Below are positions 9,402 through 17,987 of a stretch of DNA of 64,000 nt, piece after piece; the stretch's first letter is position 1; the number at the start of each line of letters is the position of its first letter. Below the pieces are notes generated by a model. The model saw only the letters and a program-made list of their open reading frames with translations, made no database searches and was not told the DNA's origin. A program made the translations under genes and the position numbers. This DNA is from Leptospira perolatii (lineage in GTDB: Bacteria; Spirochaetota; Leptospiria; Leptospirales; Leptospiraceae), in the NCBI RefSeq assembly GCF_002811875.1, contig NZ_NPDZ01000001.1, positions 434,001 to 498,000 of the forward strand, read 5' to 3'.

Positions 9402-10094
9402 ATGAAATTAAGCCTTATTTCCTTTCTTATCTTTGCATCGGTAAGTTGTAACAAAGCTACAGCGCTAAATCTCGATTCCTCCAAATCTCCAATTGGATTA
9501 TTACTGGATTCCGCGCTCGCAAGTGCCGGCATAGATCAGACGGTAATTGCTGAGGCCAATAACATTGTCGGACTGTCCGCAAATCAGCTGGACTACGGTG
9601 GATGGTACAACGCATCCCCAATCAAAGTAATGCGCTGCAGCCACGGCCAAGATCTTGCTGATCCGAATTGCGCAGGAAGCGTTACAAAGGTAGAATTTTG
9701 CACAGTAAATGATCACTCTTGCAATGGAGGGGATTCGTCTCACCAAGTGCAAACAGGTCCACTCTTTAAGGTATGCGACGATTTGAATAAAAGAAACAAC
9801 GGAATAGGATTCGGTGGAACGAATACTTGGAGAGTTCCTACTTGTCGCGATTTTAGTTCAGCCGGAAATGACTGCGAATTGTTTATTTTTTATCAGTATT
9901 TTCTTTTACACCAGAGCCAATTTCCAAATACAGAAGAGGACTTGTATTGGTCAGCGGAGCCTTCTTCGTTTCCCGATATGGCATATGCAATCTCCTTTTC
10001 TACAACCACTCCGACACCTTACGCTACCACCACACCTAAGTTAAATAAGGAATCCGTGCGCTGTGTTTCGGGAGGAAGCTTATCTCATCACTAA
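9402..10094 (+). CDS. DUF1566-like lipoprotein
   Basis: Probable exported lipoprotein. The signal peptide MKLSLISFLIFASVS is followed by Cys16, a spirochaete-type lipobox (SVSC). The C-terminal half resembles the Lcl/DUF1566 fold found in surface proteins of Leptospira and other bacteria: FGGTNTWRVPTCRDFSS, then DLYWSAEP, then the closing VRCVSGG. Several cysteines (such as MRCSHG and EFCTVNDHSCNGG) suggest disulphides. The N-terminal NLDSSKSPIGLLL segment echoes LDLSKPLGAL of the upstream lipoprotein, suggesting related leader-proximal segments. The role is unknown; adhesion-type functions in this family are only an analogy. Confidence 0.75.
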   Translation: MKLSLISFLIFASVSCNKATALNLDSSKSPIGLLLDSALASAGIDQTVIAEANNIVGLSANQLDYGGWYNASPIKVMRCSHGQDLADPNCAGSVTKVEFCTVNDHSCNGGDSSHQVQTGPLFKVCDDLNKRNNGIGFGGTNTWRVPTCRDFSSAGNDCELFIFYQYFLLHQSQFPNTEEDLYWSAEPSSFPDMAYAISFSTTTPTPYATTTPKLNKESVRCVSGGSLSHH

Positions 10095-10102
10095 GATAAG
10101 CT
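10077..10102. terminator. Stem-loop overlapping the stop codon
   Basis: AGCTTATCT (10077-10085) pairs perfectly with AGATAAGCT (10094-10102), a 9-bp stem with an 8-nt loop that includes the region of the TAA stop of the lipoprotein gene. No T tract follows. It is probably a 3' end or mRNA stability hairpin. Confidence 0.45.
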
Positions 10103-10204
10103 CAGATATACGAATTGAAAAAGAGCTCTTCGGATCCTTTGGAGATCGCAGAGTTCTGTTGCTCTTTTCATACTTCAAACTCAACAATCTTAAACATTCG
10201 ATTT

Positions 10205-12745
10205 TCAGACTTCTTTTAGATAGAGGGCTGGGCTCCTATCCCATTCTTTTCGCAAGGTCAAAAAGTGTACGGTGAGCACCGCAAGACTTGTGGCAAGATA
10301 GGTCAGCAGTATTTCCATCCAAGGAACCGTTGGCTCTATCTCAAAAAGAATTCGCGCCGTAAGATTGGAGGAAATCCAAGCGAGCAAAATCGCTAGAAGA
10401 AAAGAAGTATGAGATAATATAAACGATTCTCCCAGAAAGTATTTTCGTAGGAACTCCTTCGTGGCGCCAAGAATTCTTAATAGAGATGTTTCTTCTAATC
10501 TCTCCTTTCTTCCCAATTCCAAAGAGGCTAGAATCAGGAGCAACGAGGAGCAAACGATCAATCCGGTCATCCAGCGAATTGCAAAGGAGACCTTTTCCAG
10601 GATTCTCATAAAGGACTGAATTGCCTTTTCCGTATCTATAATGGTTAAGTTAGGAAATTCAGAGACTAATTCTCTTTGTAACAGATAGCGAGTTTCCGAG
10701 GATTCAATCCGAAGTGAGCTTAGATAAACCTTCGGGGCTTTTTCTAAGATTCCTTTGGAAAATATCACCACGAAGTTTGGCCTCATATCGGACCAATTTA
10801 CGCTCCGAAAGTTTCGAATGATTCCGTTGACCTCGACTCCTCCCACAGAGAAAGTTAACGTATCTCCGAGTTCGACTTTTAGATATTTTGAAAATTCTTT
10901 TTCCACAGAGATTTGGTCCTCTTCTCCTTTTCTCCAAAAGTCACCGTCGGTGACTTTCTCCGTAGGAAATGGATTCTCTCGATAGGAAAGAAAGTATTCT
11001 CTTGTTCTTGCAGTGGACCTCCAATCCCTTCTGAGAGCCGAGGATTCGGTATCTTCTTTTTTAACGGTTTGGCCATTGATCTTTGCCAAACGAGCTCCGA
11101 TCACTGGTGCAGTTAGTACTTTCTCGGCGCGATATTTTCCCGCGCTTTGCAAAAAGAATTCCAATTGTTCCGGCCGAATATCCATCACAAAAAGGTTCGG
11201 CCTCCTCTCCGTATCTTTTGCTCCACTGTATTCTAAAAGACTATCGCTTATGAATACGCTTAATAAAAGCACAAACAAAGAGGAGCCGAGACCGATAATG
11301 ACCCAAGAGAGACCGGTGCCCGGTCGATTGAGTTTTCGCAGAGCCATCCTAGCGCTAGGAGTAAAGTTGAACCTAAGCAAAGCAAAGGATAACGCTCTCC
11401 TCACAACTATCACGCCTAAATAGATTACGAGCGGCAGCAGAATCAAGATGCTACACAATAGAAACGACTTGATCCAATCCTGTGTCTCCCAAAATGCTAA
11501 CGCCCAAAAAAGAACGTAAACGATCACAAAAGAAAGTACTCTCCGAAGTCGCAATCTGGGAATCGTTTCGAGTTGTTCCGAAAAATCAGAGCGAAGTGCA
11601 TACAAAGGGCTTAGATTTTTCGTTCTAGAAAGAGAATCCCAAGCGGAAGCAAGTGGGACCACCCAGGCTAGGAAAAATCCCCAAAGTAGAGTTTTAAAAC
11701 CCGGAACCAGAGATGGTTCAAATAGAAATTCTTTTCCTGCCAAATTTGGAATTCTGGACTGTACAAAAATTCCAAGAACAAATCCGAGTAAAGCGCCGAT
11801 TGTGGATAAGACTAGCAGCTCACCTAGTACTAAGGAGAGAATCATGTTTGGGGAAGCGCCCAAGCATTTGTAGATCGCGATTGCATTTGCCTTCGCTCTC
11901 AGTCCTGCTTGGCTGGAGAGCAGGATCGAAATTCCACCAAGGAAAAGAGAACAGAGCGCCAATAAAGTAAAGAAATCTAATGTATTTGTTAAGAACTTCT
12001 GAGAGCCTGAATTTGCTTCAGTACTTTCGTACAGAATGAAGTCCATCTTTGCAAATTCTTTAAAGTGTGTTGCTTTGAACTCGGACTCATTTATCGTTTC
12101 TGGCAATAAAATAGGAACTTGGTAGCTAATCCGAGAACCCCTTTGCTCTAGGCCTGTACTTGCTAAGGAATCTTTATGAAGAATGCAGCTCGGCGCCATG
12201 GAAAGAAAGTTTCCAACTAGTCCTGGCTCCTTAGTGACTACACCGATCACCTTTAGTCTACTTTCTCCAAGCTGAACCAAACTGCCGATTCTTAGCTTTA
12301 GGTTCTTTACCAGACTTTGATCTAGCAGAACTTCTCCAGGCCTTAGTTTGCGATACAATCCAGGAGGTTCGGTTTCGATTTCTCCGAAATACGGATATTC
12401 TCCTTTCATTGCTTTGGCTAAAACTAGGCTAGTATCTTCCGAATCCGGATTTCGGAGCATGGAAGGGAACTGAATGAGTTCAGAAGATTTTGTCCCATTA
12501 GGGAGTATTTTGCGTAAAAATGCATTCTGCTGGGAGGAAATAGGTGCAGGGCTCGTAGCTACTAGGTTCGCGCCAAGGATATTTTTGGCTTCTCTTAAGA
12601 TTGCTTTAGATAACTGATCTCGATACGAATGAACCGCTAATACTGCTCCTGTTCCTATAGCAACGGCTAATATTACCTGCAGAGAGGAGGTCTTTCTAGA
12701 GCCGATTTCGCGAAAAATATTTCGAAGAAAAAAAGAAAGGCTCAT
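10205..12745 (-). CDS. ABC transporter permease, FtsX/MacB type (YbbP-like)
   Basis: Large inner-membrane permease of 846 residues with two FtsX-type halves. There is an N-terminal helix (about residues 20-40, VILAVAIGTGAVLAVHS), an extracytoplasmic domain, a three-helix bundle (about 255-370), two central helices near 405-450, a second large periplasmic domain, and a final three-helix set from about 730. This layout matches E. coli YbbP and LolC/LolE relatives, which act in envelope lipid or lipoprotein traffic. Its start overlaps the stop of the ATPase gene by 4 nt (ATGA), so the pair is translationally coupled. The cargo cannot be told from sequence. Confidence 0.88.
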   Translation of the reverse strand: MSLSFFLRNIFREIGSRKTSSLQVILAVAIGTGAVLAVHSYRDQLSKAILREAKNILGANLVATSPAPISSQQNAFLRKILPNGTKSSELIQFPSMLRNPDSEDTSLVLAKAMKGEYPYFGEIETEPPGLYRKLRPGEVLLDQSLVKNLKLRIGSLVQLGESRLKVIGVVTKEPGLVGNFLSMAPSCILHKDSLASTGLEQRGSRISYQVPILLPETINESEFKATHFKEFAKMDFILYESTEANSGSQKFLTNTLDFFTLLALCSLFLGGISILLSSQAGLRAKANAIAIYKCLGASPNMILSLVLGELLVLSTIGALLGFVLGIFVQSRIPNLAGKEFLFEPSLVPGFKTLLWGFFLAWVVPLASAWDSLSRTKNLSPLYALRSDFSEQLETIPRLRLRRVLSFVIVYVLFWALAFWETQDWIKSFLLCSILILLPLVIYLGVIVVRRALSFALLRFNFTPSARMALRKLNRPGTGLSWVIIGLGSSLFVLLLSVFISDSLLEYSGAKDTERRPNLFVMDIRPEQLEFFLQSAGKYRAEKVLTAPVIGARLAKINGQTVKKEDTESSALRRDWRSTARTREYFLSYRENPFPTEKVTDGDFWRKGEEDQISVEKEFSKYLKVELGDTLTFSVGGVEVNGIIRNFRSVNWSDMRPNFVVIFSKGILEKAPKVYLSSLRIESSETRYLLQRELVSEFPNLTIIDTEKAIQSFMRILEKVSFAIRWMTGLIVCSSLLLILASLELGRKERLEETSLLRILGATKEFLRKYFLGESFILSHTSFLLAILLAWISSNLTARILFEIEPTVPWMEILLTYLATSLAVLTVHFLTLRKEWDRSPALYLKEV

Positions 12746-13467
12746 TTGTATTTCCTGGGTGAGTTTTTCTTCTTACTTTTCGGCTTCGCCTTCGCTCTTG
12801 TTTGGAATACTTCTCCATCTCTCATTTCCAGAATTCGATCCGCGATTGCGGCGACATTCGGATCATGGGTTACTACGAGAAGAGTGGAGCCGTGCTTGAG
12901 ATTTAGTTCTCTTAACAATGACATAACATTGTCTCCATTTCTTTTGTCCAAGTTTGCAGTCGGTTCGTCCGCAAATAAAATTCTAGGAGAGTGTATGAAG
13001 GATCTTGCGATTGCGATTCTCTGTTCTTCTCCGCCTGAGAGCTGGCTCGGAAAGTTCATCGCCCTATGTTGCATAGAAACTTTTGATAACCAATGCGTTG
13101 CCTTGTCTCTAATTTCTTTTTCAGATAGGTTCGTGGTCAGGGCCAACGGTAATGATACGTTTTCTAATGCATTCAATGTTTTGATGAGTTGAAAATTCTG
13201 AAATATGAAGCCGATCTTTTCTCCTCTAATTTTTGCGAGCTCGTCCTCTGGCTTTTCGAGCAAAGATACTCCGTCTAGAATTACGTTTCCTGAATCTGCT
13301 TTGTCTAATCCTGCGGAGACAGAGAGTAAAGTTGACTTGCCGGATCCAGAAGGACCGACGATCGCTACGAATTCTCCTTCGTTTACGGTAAAACTTACCT
13401 CTTTTAGTACATTAAATTTTTCTCCAGCAACTTTGTACGACTTGTTTAACTTTGATACGGATAGCAA
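12742..13467 (-). CDS. ABC transporter ATPase (LolD/YbbA/MacB type)
   Basis: ATP-hydrolysing partner of the downstream FtsX-type permease. It contains Walker A GPSGSGKST, Q-loop FQNFQLI, signature LSGGEEQRIAIARS, Walker B ILFADEPTANLD and switch His in VVTHD. The TTG at 13467 is preferred as start because GAGGAAGG lies 7 nt upstream, giving 241 residues, the usual size. A GTG at 13530 would add 21 residues but has no ribosome site and the extra residues do not look like the family. The 4-nt overlap with the permease suggests a fixed stoichiometric pair. Confidence 0.9.
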   Translation of the reverse strand: MLSVSKLNKSYKVAGEKFNVLKEVSFTVNEGEFVAIVGPSGSGKSTLLSVSAGLDKADSGNVILDGVSLLEKPEDELAKIRGEKIGFIFQNFQLIKTLNALENVSLPLALTTNLSEKEIRDKATHWLSKVSMQHRAMNFPSQLSGGEEQRIAIARSFIHSPRILFADEPTANLDKRNGDNVMSLLRELNLKHGSTLLVVTHDPNVAAIADRILEMRDGEVFQTRAKAKPKSKKKNSPRKYK

Positions 13468-13634
13468 AATGTTACCTTCCTCGGTTTGGACTGACCTAAA
13501 CTCGGCACTTGATGTGAAATTTATTTCCACGCAAAAAATTTTCTTTGGAAAAAACTATTCCAACATACATGTCACATGGAATTTTTTTTCAAAATTTTTA
13601 CCGGCATTTTCAACTCAGACGCTCCTAATTTTTT

Positions 13635-13663
13635 TTGACTCTAGAATCGGTCGAATTTATAAA
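13635..13663 (+). promoter_or_regulatory. Sigma70-type promoter for the small zinc-ribbon gene
   Basis: TTGACT (13635-13640), exactly 17 nt, TATAAA (13658-13663). It is preceded by a T-run that could serve as an UP-like element. The expected start of transcription is near 13670, so the leader would include the TCGACC/GGTCGA hairpin at 13671-13689. It points at the gene starting at 13769. Confidence 0.7.
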
Positions 13664-13670
13664 GTAACTC

Positions 13671-13689
13671 TCGACCTGCGGAGGGTCGA
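13671..13689 (+). promoter_or_regulatory. 5' leader hairpin
   Basis: TCGACC (13671-13676) pairs with GGTCGA (13684-13689) around a 7-nt loop, right at the predicted transcript start. It could protect the 5' end of the mRNA or be an operator. Only the symmetry is seen. Confidence 0.4.
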
Positions 13690-13768
13690 CTCCGAAAAGG
13701 GCAAAGGGTTCGGACTTATTGACACTCCGTAAATAAAAACAACATCGATGGAAATATCTCGGAGCAAG

Positions 13769-13957
13769 ATGCAATTATTAACAGTGACTGATTTAAATAA
13801 AGAAGAGGCGGAAGGTGAAACTGCATCGGAAAATTTACTTACTTGTAAAGGATGCGGTGTAGATACGGCACAATTATTCCAGTACGATCTATGTCGCGAC
13901 TGCTTGAATGTGGCATTTAAGAGACTCATCAAGGTGATCGACTCAGTTAGAAAGTAA
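13769..13957 (+). CDS. Small zinc-ribbon protein
   Basis: Unrecognised 62-residue protein. It has two CxxC pairs, CKGC and CRDC, separated by about 15 residues (CKGCGVDTAQLFQYDLCRDC), a likely single zinc-ribbon or treble-clef knuckle. An acidic N-terminus and a basic C-terminal helix (FKRLIKVIDSVRK) suggest a nucleic-acid or protein contact. The ATG at 13769 is favoured over the in-frame ATG at 13748 because GGAG lies 4 nt before it. It has its own promoter and a good terminator, so it is a stand-alone unit despite its size. Function unknown. Confidence 0.7.
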   Translation: MQLLTVTDLNKEEAEGETASENLLTCKGCGVDTAQLFQYDLCRDCLNVAFKRLIKVIDSVRK

Positions 13958-14022
13958 CTTTCCTTTCCAAATATTCCTTCTTTCGCCAGAGCTACAAGAT
14001 TTTAGGTGGCGAAGTTTCCTCG

Positions 14023-14054
14023 AGGCCGGCTTCCATCCGGCTTTTGTTGTTTTT
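14023..14054 (+). terminator. Rho-independent terminator
   Basis: GCCGG (14025-14029) pairs with CCGGC (14037-14041), extended by a G-T and an A-T pair, with loop CTTCCAT and a T-rich tail (TTTTGTTGTTTTT). It closes the small zinc-ribbon gene unit. An additional TTCGCCA/TGGCGAA pair (13982-13988 with 14007-14013) lies just upstream. Confidence 0.75.
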
Positions 14055-14209
14055 GGACCGAATAAAAATTCTACTGTTCCACTTTTTGAAACGAATCGGC
14101 CAACATTTCTTCACGAATTCGAACGCGCACTACAGAGATCCGATCTTGAATCGATTCCTTTTGCTCAAAAAAGGATTGGATTTTAAGACTCTGCTAAAAA
14201 TCTCTCGGT

Positions 14210-16876
14210 ATGGACTATCCTTTTCGGGAAATAGAATCTAAGTGGCAAAAATTCTGGGAGGATAACAGATCCTTTCGCACGGATCTGCGCTCTAAAAAAC
14301 CCAAATTCTATTGTTTAGATATGTTTCCTTACCCTTCCGGTGCAGGCTTGCATGTGGGACATCCGGAGGGCTATACTGCTACCGATATCGTTTCTCGCTA
14401 CAAACGGATGAAGGGATTCGAAGTATTGCATCCTATGGGTTGGGATGCTTTTGGACTTCCTGCAGAAAGATATGCGATGCAGACGGGAATTCACCCGGCC
14501 AAAACTACCGAACAGAACATAGATAATTTTCGCAGGCAAATCAAGCTAATTGGTCTTTCCTACGACTGGGATCGGGAATTTTCGACTACAGATCCGAAAT
14601 ACTACAAATTTACCCAATGGATCTTTCTAAAATTATACGAATCCTGGTACGATTCGAACTCTAAGAAAGCCCGTAAGATCTCCGAACTAGTCGAAATCTT
14701 CCAAAAAAAAGGCTCTGCGGGTTTTACTGAGCTGGAGACTTTTTCTGCAGAAGATTGGGAGAAAAACTCCGAAGCGCAAAAGGACGCAATCCTTGCAAAA
14801 TTTAGAATGGTATACCAGGCAGAGATCCCTGTGAACTGGTGCCCAGGACTTGGAACCGTTCTCGCTAATGAAGAAGTGGAAGAATGGACCGAAAAAGGTT
14901 ACGAAGTAGTTCGAAAACCAATGAGACAGTATATGATGCGAATCACTGCTTATGCAGAAAGATTGCTCGAAGACCTAAGTCTGGTCTCTTGGCCTCACTC
15001 CACTTTGGAGATGCAAAGAAATTGGATCGGAAAAAGTGAAGGATTGGAGATTGTATTTCCTTTTGCAAAAGAAGCCAAACAAGTCATCGAATCATTAAAA
15101 AGTTCAAATAAAACTTCGGCACGTAACCTGCTGGAGTCTTCTTTGAAGGATATTTCTCTCGAAGGAATCAAAATCTATACGACTCGTCCGGATACTATAT
15201 TCGGAGTTTCTTATATGGTCTTGGCTCCAGAGCATCCTTTGGTAGACTGGATCACTACAGAAGATTGTTGGGAAGAAGTTCAGTCATACAGAAAAGTTTC
15301 TCTGCTCAAAAGTGAGTTGGACCGAGTGGAATTATCCAAGGAAAAGTCTGGTGTGTTTACTGGTTCCTACGTGATCAATCCCGCCGCTCCAAATAAAAAG
15401 ATTCCGATCTGGGTAGGAGATTATGTTTTATACGGATATGGAACTGGAGCGATCATGGCGGTTCCGGCTCATGACCAGAGAGACTACGAATTTGCAAAGG
15501 CTTTTGGATTAGACATTCTACCGGTTATTGAAGGCGAGATTACGAATTCTGCCTTTGACTCCAAGGAATCCAAATGTATCAATTCTGCTTCGGAAGAAGT
15601 TTCAATTGATGGGTTGGGTTATAAAGAAGCATCTTCTAAAATTATTGACTGGGCGATTCGCAAGAATTTAGGCAAAGGAAAGATTCAGTTTAAATTAAGA
15701 GATTGGCTATTTGCTAGACAAAGGTATTGGGGAGAACCTATTCCCTTAGTGCACTTTCCTTCCGGAGTTACCAAACCTCTACCAGAATCTGAATTACCTT
15801 TAGAGCTTCCGAATCTCCAAGAATTTAAGCCTTCGGGCACAGGCGAATCTGCCCTTGCTTTGGCAGGAGATTGGTTGTCCTACAAAGATTCGGCTACCGG
15901 AGAAATCGGAAAAAGAGAAACGAACACCATGCCTCAGTGGGCAGGTTCTTGCTGGTATTATTTGAGATACATTGATCCAGAGAACCCAAAAGCATTTGTC
16001 GATTCTGATTTAGAAAAAGCTTGGATGCCGGTTGATTTGTATGTCGGCGGTGCGGAACACGCAGTCTTGCATTTGCTCTACTCTCGCTTTTGGCACAAAG
16101 TTTTGTTCGATTTAGGATATGTTTCCACTCCTGAACCTTTCAAGAAATTAGTACACCAGGGACTGATCCTTGGAGAAGACAAACGAAAGATGTCAAAGTC
16201 TTTAGGAAACGTGGTCAACCCGGACGAAGTGGTGAACACTTTTGGCGCGGATAGTCTTCGTTTATTCGAGATGTTTATGGGACCTTTCGAAATGGTCAAA
16301 CCTTGGAGCACTAGAGGAGTTGAAGGTGTATTTCGCTTTTTGAATCGGATTTGGAGATTGTTCCATTCCGGCGCAAACGAAACGTTTCGCCTGGATGATA
16401 TCGAGCCGACCGACGAAGAATACAAGATTCTGCACAAATCTATTCAGAAGATCGCTCAAGATATCGAGAATTTCTCCTTTAACACTGCAATTTCTCAATT
16501 GATGATTTTTGTGAATGAACTGACTCCTAGCGATCGCAGACCTAGAAAGATCTTAGAACAGTTCCTTTTGCTTTTGGCTCCATTCGCTCCTCATATTTCA
16601 GAGGAACTGTGGGCTCTTTGCGGAAAGAAGCAAAGCTTAACATACGAGTCATATCCGACTCTAGAGCCAAAATATTTGATCGAAAATGAGATTTTGATCG
16701 TAGTACAGGTCAACGGAAAGCTTCGTGCTGAATTCAAAGCACCGAAAGAGATTGCACAAGAAGAGGCAATATCCGCAGCGAAAAAGTTGGATAAGATTCT
16801 TCCTTTCTTAAACGGAAAACAGATCAAAAAGGAAATTTACGTCCCAGGCAAGCTTGTCAATATAGTCGTTGCTTAA
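14210..16876 (+). CDS. leuS: Leucyl-tRNA synthetase
   Basis: Class I aminoacyl-tRNA synthetase charging tRNA-Leu. The HIGH-type motif is in PYPSGAGLHVGHPEGY near residues 40-52, and KMSKSLGN lies near residue 660. The CP1 editing domain is present with the threonine-rich TTRPDTIFGV motif near residue 323, so hydrolytic proofreading is expected. The catalytic-core segment MPQWAGSCWYYLRY and the C-terminal anticodon-binding and ILVVQVNGK-like segments are complete. The 888-residue length is normal. A ribosome site is weak (AAATCTCTCGGT before the ATG). Its stop is 2 nt from the stop of the convergent gene. Confidence 0.98.
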   Translation: MDYPFREIESKWQKFWEDNRSFRTDLRSKKPKFYCLDMFPYPSGAGLHVGHPEGYTATDIVSRYKRMKGFEVLHPMGWDAFGLPAERYAMQTGIHPAKTTEQNIDNFRRQIKLIGLSYDWDREFSTTDPKYYKFTQWIFLKLYESWYDSNSKKARKISELVEIFQKKGSAGFTELETFSAEDWEKNSEAQKDAILAKFRMVYQAEIPVNWCPGLGTVLANEEVEEWTEKGYEVVRKPMRQYMMRITAYAERLLEDLSLVSWPHSTLEMQRNWIGKSEGLEIVFPFAKEAKQVIESLKSSNKTSARNLLESSLKDISLEGIKIYTTRPDTIFGVSYMVLAPEHPLVDWITTEDCWEEVQSYRKVSLLKSELDRVELSKEKSGVFTGSYVINPAAPNKKIPIWVGDYVLYGYGTGAIMAVPAHDQRDYEFAKAFGLDILPVIEGEITNSAFDSKESKCINSASEEVSIDGLGYKEASSKIIDWAIRKNLGKGKIQFKLRDWLFARQRYWGEPIPLVHFPSGVTKPLPESELPLELPNLQEFKPSGTGESALALAGDWLSYKDSATGEIGKRETNTMPQWAGSCWYYLRYIDPENPKAFVDSDLEKAWMPVDLYVGGAEHAVLHLLYSRFWHKVLFDLGYVSTPEPFKKLVHQGLILGEDKRKMSKSLGNVVNPDEVVNTFGADSLRLFEMFMGPFEMVKPWSTRGVEGVFRFLNRIWRLFHSGANETFRLDDIEPTDEEYKILHKSIQKIAQDIENFSFNTAISQLMIFVNELTPSDRRPRKILEQFLLLLAPFAPHISEELWALCGKKQSLTYESYPTLEPKYLIENEILIVVQVNGKLRAEFKAPKEIAQEEAISAAKKLDKILPFLNGKQIKKEIYVPGKLVNIVVA

Positions 16877-16878
16877 AT

Positions 16879-17967
16879 TTACTTCATTAAGATAAATGCA
16901 AGCAATCCGGCCAATAAAACCACGCCGCCTATTATGATATAATTCAATAAATTGCCCCCGTCCGCACTGGATTTAGAAGAACCCATTCCGGGTGGACGAG
17001 GAGGCGATGACGAACTAGCTTTCGGTCTTGCAAGTCTGACCGGACGCTCTTCAAAAGCTCTGAGCAACACTCCGGCCGGACCTTTTGCAAATACATGGTA
17101 TTCATTCTTTCCGGAAGCGATGGCTACAAATTGACCAATCACTGGCTTCGGATTTCCTTCCTGGTCCATTGCTCCTAATGTTTTAGCTAATGCTTTTTCT
17201 TCTATGGTTCCGGTGGGCAAATTGAATAGAATCTTATCTCCCTCCATCAAGTCGTCAAAATCGATTCCGTTGACTGGAGAGAGAATCGTCTTTGCCGCAA
17301 CCACTCTTCCAAACGGTTTTACGATTGTCTCAATCTGTCTTTGAACAGCGGCTTTTTCTGGGTCATCAATAGCGGTTACGGTTTGAACCTTTTCCTCGAC
17401 GGGTTTATTAATTGTCGGCAAGACTCCGGCAAAAAAAGCCTTCGAGCGGACTTTCAAACTCGATACAGATTCCACGTCCGATTGTACTCGAACCATTTTT
17501 ACTTTCAGAACAGCCTTGATCTGATTTTCAATAAGATTTACTAGAGCAGCTGTGTCGTTTCTGTCCCAATGTTGATAATAAGTTTCTAATATAGTTTTGT
17601 TTAATTTGGAATATAAGATTCTCCCGACTTGATCACACAAAGGTTGATCGATAGGTTCCTGCTTTGCGGCCTCCGCCATGTCATGTGTGAATTGAGCAAA
17701 ATCTTCAAATGTTCTAATTCTTCTTAGCAGATCTGAGTTTGAAAAAAGGCAGTACAATTCCAGGATCTCGCTCCGATACTTCGAGATTACTCCAAGAACG
17801 ACTCCTACTCGATTTTCTATATCTACTTTAAGTTTTAGTAAATATGCATCCTTAATTTTGCCCTGGATTAATTCGATCGCCTGTTCTTCCGTATGCACCG
17901 ATTCCAGGGCAAGGTTCATTAAATTTGCCTGCTCCTGGAGTTTGTTTGTCTGCGGATTTTCTTCCAT
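16879..17967 (-). CDS. Hypothetical tail-anchored protein
   Basis: I do not recognise this 362-residue protein. It is mostly charged and helical, with no signal peptide. Near residue 305 a Pro/Ser-rich linker (KASSSSPPRPPGMGSSKSS) leads to one C-terminal membrane helix (about 340-361, IIIGGVVLLAGLLAFILMK), so the body should face the cytoplasm on a tail anchor. A region about residues 215-300 (VAAKTILSPVNGIDFDDLMEGDKILFNL) looks beta-rich. It lies 20 nt downstream of the GHKL-type ATPase gene on the same strand and is presumably co-transcribed, so the two may work together at the membrane. Confidence 0.6.
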   Translation of the reverse strand: MEENPQTNKLQEQANLMNLALESVHTEEQAIELIQGKIKDAYLLKLKVDIENRVGVVLGVISKYRSEILELYCLFSNSDLLRRIRTFEDFAQFTHDMAEAAKQEPIDQPLCDQVGRILYSKLNKTILETYYQHWDRNDTAALVNLIENQIKAVLKVKMVRVQSDVESVSSLKVRSKAFFAGVLPTINKPVEEKVQTVTAIDDPEKAAVQRQIETIVKPFGRVVAAKTILSPVNGIDFDDLMEGDKILFNLPTGTIEEKALAKTLGAMDQEGNPKPVIGQFVAIASGKNEYHVFAKGPAGVLLRAFEERPVRLARPKASSSSPPRPPGMGSSKSSADGGNLLNYIIIGGVVLLAGLLAFILMK

Positions 17968-17987
17968 TCTTCCTCAAGTGTATAGAG

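Noticed and set aside
10115..10170. Long-loop AAAAGAGC/GCTCTTTT pairing as a terminator of the permease gene
   Set aside because: The loop is over 30 nt and competing local palindromes exist, so support is weak.
14044..14241. Plus-strand frame of 65 codons before leuS
   Set aside because: It overlaps the terminator tail of the zinc-ribbon unit and the leuS start in another frame; no ribosome site.
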